From Acidobacteriota bacterium (GTDB lineage: Bacteria > Acidobacteriota > Blastocatellia > RBC074), in contig JAEUQO010000262.1 in the NCBI GenBank assembly GCA_016789605.1, forward strand, positions 1 through 35,403: a DNA stretch of 35,403 nt, in the 5' to 3' direction. Below are positions 34,369-35,403 of this stretch, in pieces; position 1 is the first letter of the stretch; every line of letters starts with the position of its first letter. A program made the translations under genes and the position numbers. Under the pieces are notes generated by a model that was not told the origin of the DNA, ran no database searches, and worked only from the letters and a program-made list of their open reading frames with translations.

Positions 34369-34596
34369 TCATTGTTGTTTGCGGTGGTCAATCAATTCCT
34401 TGATGTCGGCAAAGAGGATTTTCGTGATCTTCCCATCATTGCCCAAAATCTTTACGGCGGGCTTGCTGAACGGCTGGGTGCTGCGCAAGTTATCAATCTT
34501 CCCGCGATAACTGTCTCCGCTTACCGTGATGACCTCAACGTCATCGCTTTCAAACATTCCCTGCAACTTTTCCATCATCGAGAAAAAATCGTTCAC
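34369..34596 (-). CDS. Small protein with an Sm-like strand pattern
   Basis: 75 residues with a GTG start, chosen because AGGAAGGA lies eight bases upstream. A short N-terminal helix (residues 1-14) is followed by DVEVITVSGDSYRGKIDNL, then AVKILGNDGKITKILFADIKELIDH. The order (strand, turn with G, strand with R-G-x-I, a longer loop, then V-x-ILG and a last strand ILFADIKEL) recalls the five-strand Sm/LSm/Hfq barrel, where Hfq has V-x-LxNG-x-xxGxI and a final xxAIxxV. This is pattern recognition only; many small barrels look alike. No relation to neighbours beyond convergence with the DUF4177-like gene. Confidence 0.6.
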   Translation of the reverse strand: MNDFFSMMEKLQGMFESDDVEVITVSGDSYRGKIDNLRSTQPFSKPAVKILGNDGKITKILFADIKELIDHRKQQ

Positions 34597-34696
34597 GGCG
34601 GTCGTCCTTCCTAAGGGTAATCTCTGTTTTGGGGGCGTTACTTAGTTTGATGAAATCGTCTTGGGGGACTTGTCAGTATTTGGCAGTCCAGGCGCG

Positions 34697-35403
34697 TCAT
34701 ACCAAGCCCAGCCATTGTCCTACGAGCATGAACGCGGGTTTGGTTTGCTCCGGGCTCGCAAGTTTTTCGGGCGCAACCAACAAGGCAACGGCTTGTATGC
34801 CATTGTAAACGAGGTGCGTGATCACACAGGGCAGAAGCATCCCCGTCCAGGCACGCAAAAGCGTCAACACCAGACTCAACGAAAGAATGGCCGTAATCGC
34901 GGCATAGCTGCCCCAATATTGCGGCACATGCACCAAAGCAAATAACCCGGTGACAAATACCACGCCTGCAACTTTGCCCCAAATGCGTTCAATGCTGCTA
35001 TAAAGCAAGCCGCGATAAATCAACTCTTCAATCAGCGGCGCGGTCAGCACGGCCAACGACGCCACCATCACGCGCACGGCCAAGCCCATCTTCAGGACTT
35101 TTTCCAACTCGGTCTCGCGGTGCGGCAGGATTTTGGACAGCAAAACCGCGACGCCCATCATCAAGGCGGCCAGCCCGACAGCGTGCCACCATTTGAATTT
35201 CGGGTGCCAGCCCCACCCCAAGGACGCCCAGAAAGGCCGCTTTCCGACACGCGTCACCACCAGCCAGGAAACCACCAACCCCGCCATTTGCATAACCAGC
35301 GTGATCGCCAGCGAAGCAATCACCAGCAACGGCGTCAACTGGAGTTCAGGCAATCCGCCTTTGGTGTACCACAACACCAACCGGCCCAAAGATTCAAAGG
35401 CCA
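34697..35403 (-). CDS. CPBP-family intramembrane metalloprotease, partial at window edge
   Basis: At least 230 residues are visible. The open frame continues past the last base of the window, so the true start lies outside; the TTG at 35389 is only the first in-window possibility. Multiple membrane helices surround the CPBP/CAAX-protease motifs: EELIYRG (EExxxR), FALVHVPQ (FxxxH) and HLVYN (HxxxN), whose glutamates and histidines form the metal site. These enzymes cleave within the membrane; in bacteria, roles include peptide maturation and immunity to self-made bacteriocins. No bacteriocin gene is visible. The 34597-34696 gap separates it from the Sm-like gene; both read on the minus strand. 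Confidence 0.88.
   Translation of the reverse strand, partial: AFESLGRLVLWYTKGGLPELQLTPLLVIASLAITLVMQMAGLVVSWLVVTRVGKRPFWASLGWGWHPKFKWWHAVGLAALMMGVAVLLSKILPHRETELEKVLKMGLAVRVMVASLAVLTAPLIEELIYRGLLYSSIERIWGKVAGVVFVTGLFALVHVPQYWGSYAAITAILSLSLVLTLLRAWTGMLLPCVITHLVYNGIQAVALLVAPEKLASPEQTKPAFMLVGQWLGLV

Noticed and set aside
1..35403. tRNA, rRNA, CRISPR and insertion-sequence signals
   Set aside because: No T-loop motif with a matching clover-leaf, no regularly spaced repeats, no transposase motif or terminal inverted repeat with target duplication was seen by eye; a tRNAscan-SE and Infernal run would settle it.

Overview
The window looks like a chromosomal segment of an acidobacterium, most likely of a Blastocatellia-like lineage. 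This rests on three family-level signatures: a TIGR03437-type C-terminal domain behind a BNR/Asp-box propeller (10-3255), a TIGR03436-type 'VWFA-related Acidobacterial domain' protein (27923-28954), and an ECF sigma factor of the TIGR02999 type (5461-6063). No rRNA, tRNA, CRISPR array, transposase or phage gene was recognised.

Layout. (1) 10-5124: a secreted Asp-box propeller protein and a secreted alpha/beta hydrolase form a minus-strand pair, divergent from a cytosolic alpha/beta hydrolase. (2) 5461-6745: a TIGR02999-type sigma factor lies divergent from a short gene that keeps only the N-terminal segment of an acidobacterial Ser/Thr kinase. (3) 6841-16410, minus strand: a cell-shape cluster mreB-mreC-mreD-mrdA(PBP2)-rodA, followed after a 640-bp structured gap by an RNase E/G whose S1 domain is split by an acidic/Arg-rich insert of about 460 residues. 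(4) 17106-18191: an orphan Flp-type pilin and a small secreted protein. (5) 18231-24347, minus strand: a hydantoinase/oxoprolinase operon in which hyuA and hyuB are separated by a Tat-signal protein and a secreted HEAT-repeat protein. (6) 24663-28954, plus strand: a hairpin-rich leader, two tandem paralogous secreted proteins of unknown family, another secreted unknown behind a large palindrome, and the VWA protein. (7) 29027-29467, minus: a STAS anti-anti-sigma-like protein with a charged tail. (8) 29740-33738, plus: two adjacent PLP-dependent ammonia-lyase/racemase-type genes, accD, and a glutaminyl-cyclase-like M28 lipoprotein. (9) 34054-35403: a DUF4177-like small protein behind a structured leader, a small protein with an Sm-like strand pattern, and a CPBP-family membrane protease that runs off the window.

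How it fits together: the mre/mrd block builds the elongation machinery (MreB filament, MreC/MreD scaffold, PBP2 transpeptidase, RodA glycosyltransferase). The hyu operon probably couples a cytosolic ATP-dependent ring-opening enzyme to two exported partners of unknown role. Much of the rest is exported protein of families enriched in Acidobacteria. The points most worth a second look are the hyuA-Tat-HEAT-hyuB arrangement, the tandem secreted paralogs with their five-hairpin leader, the split S1 domain of RNase E/G, the kinase remnant beside its sigma factor, and the Sm-like small protein. All family assignments were made by eye from protein motifs.
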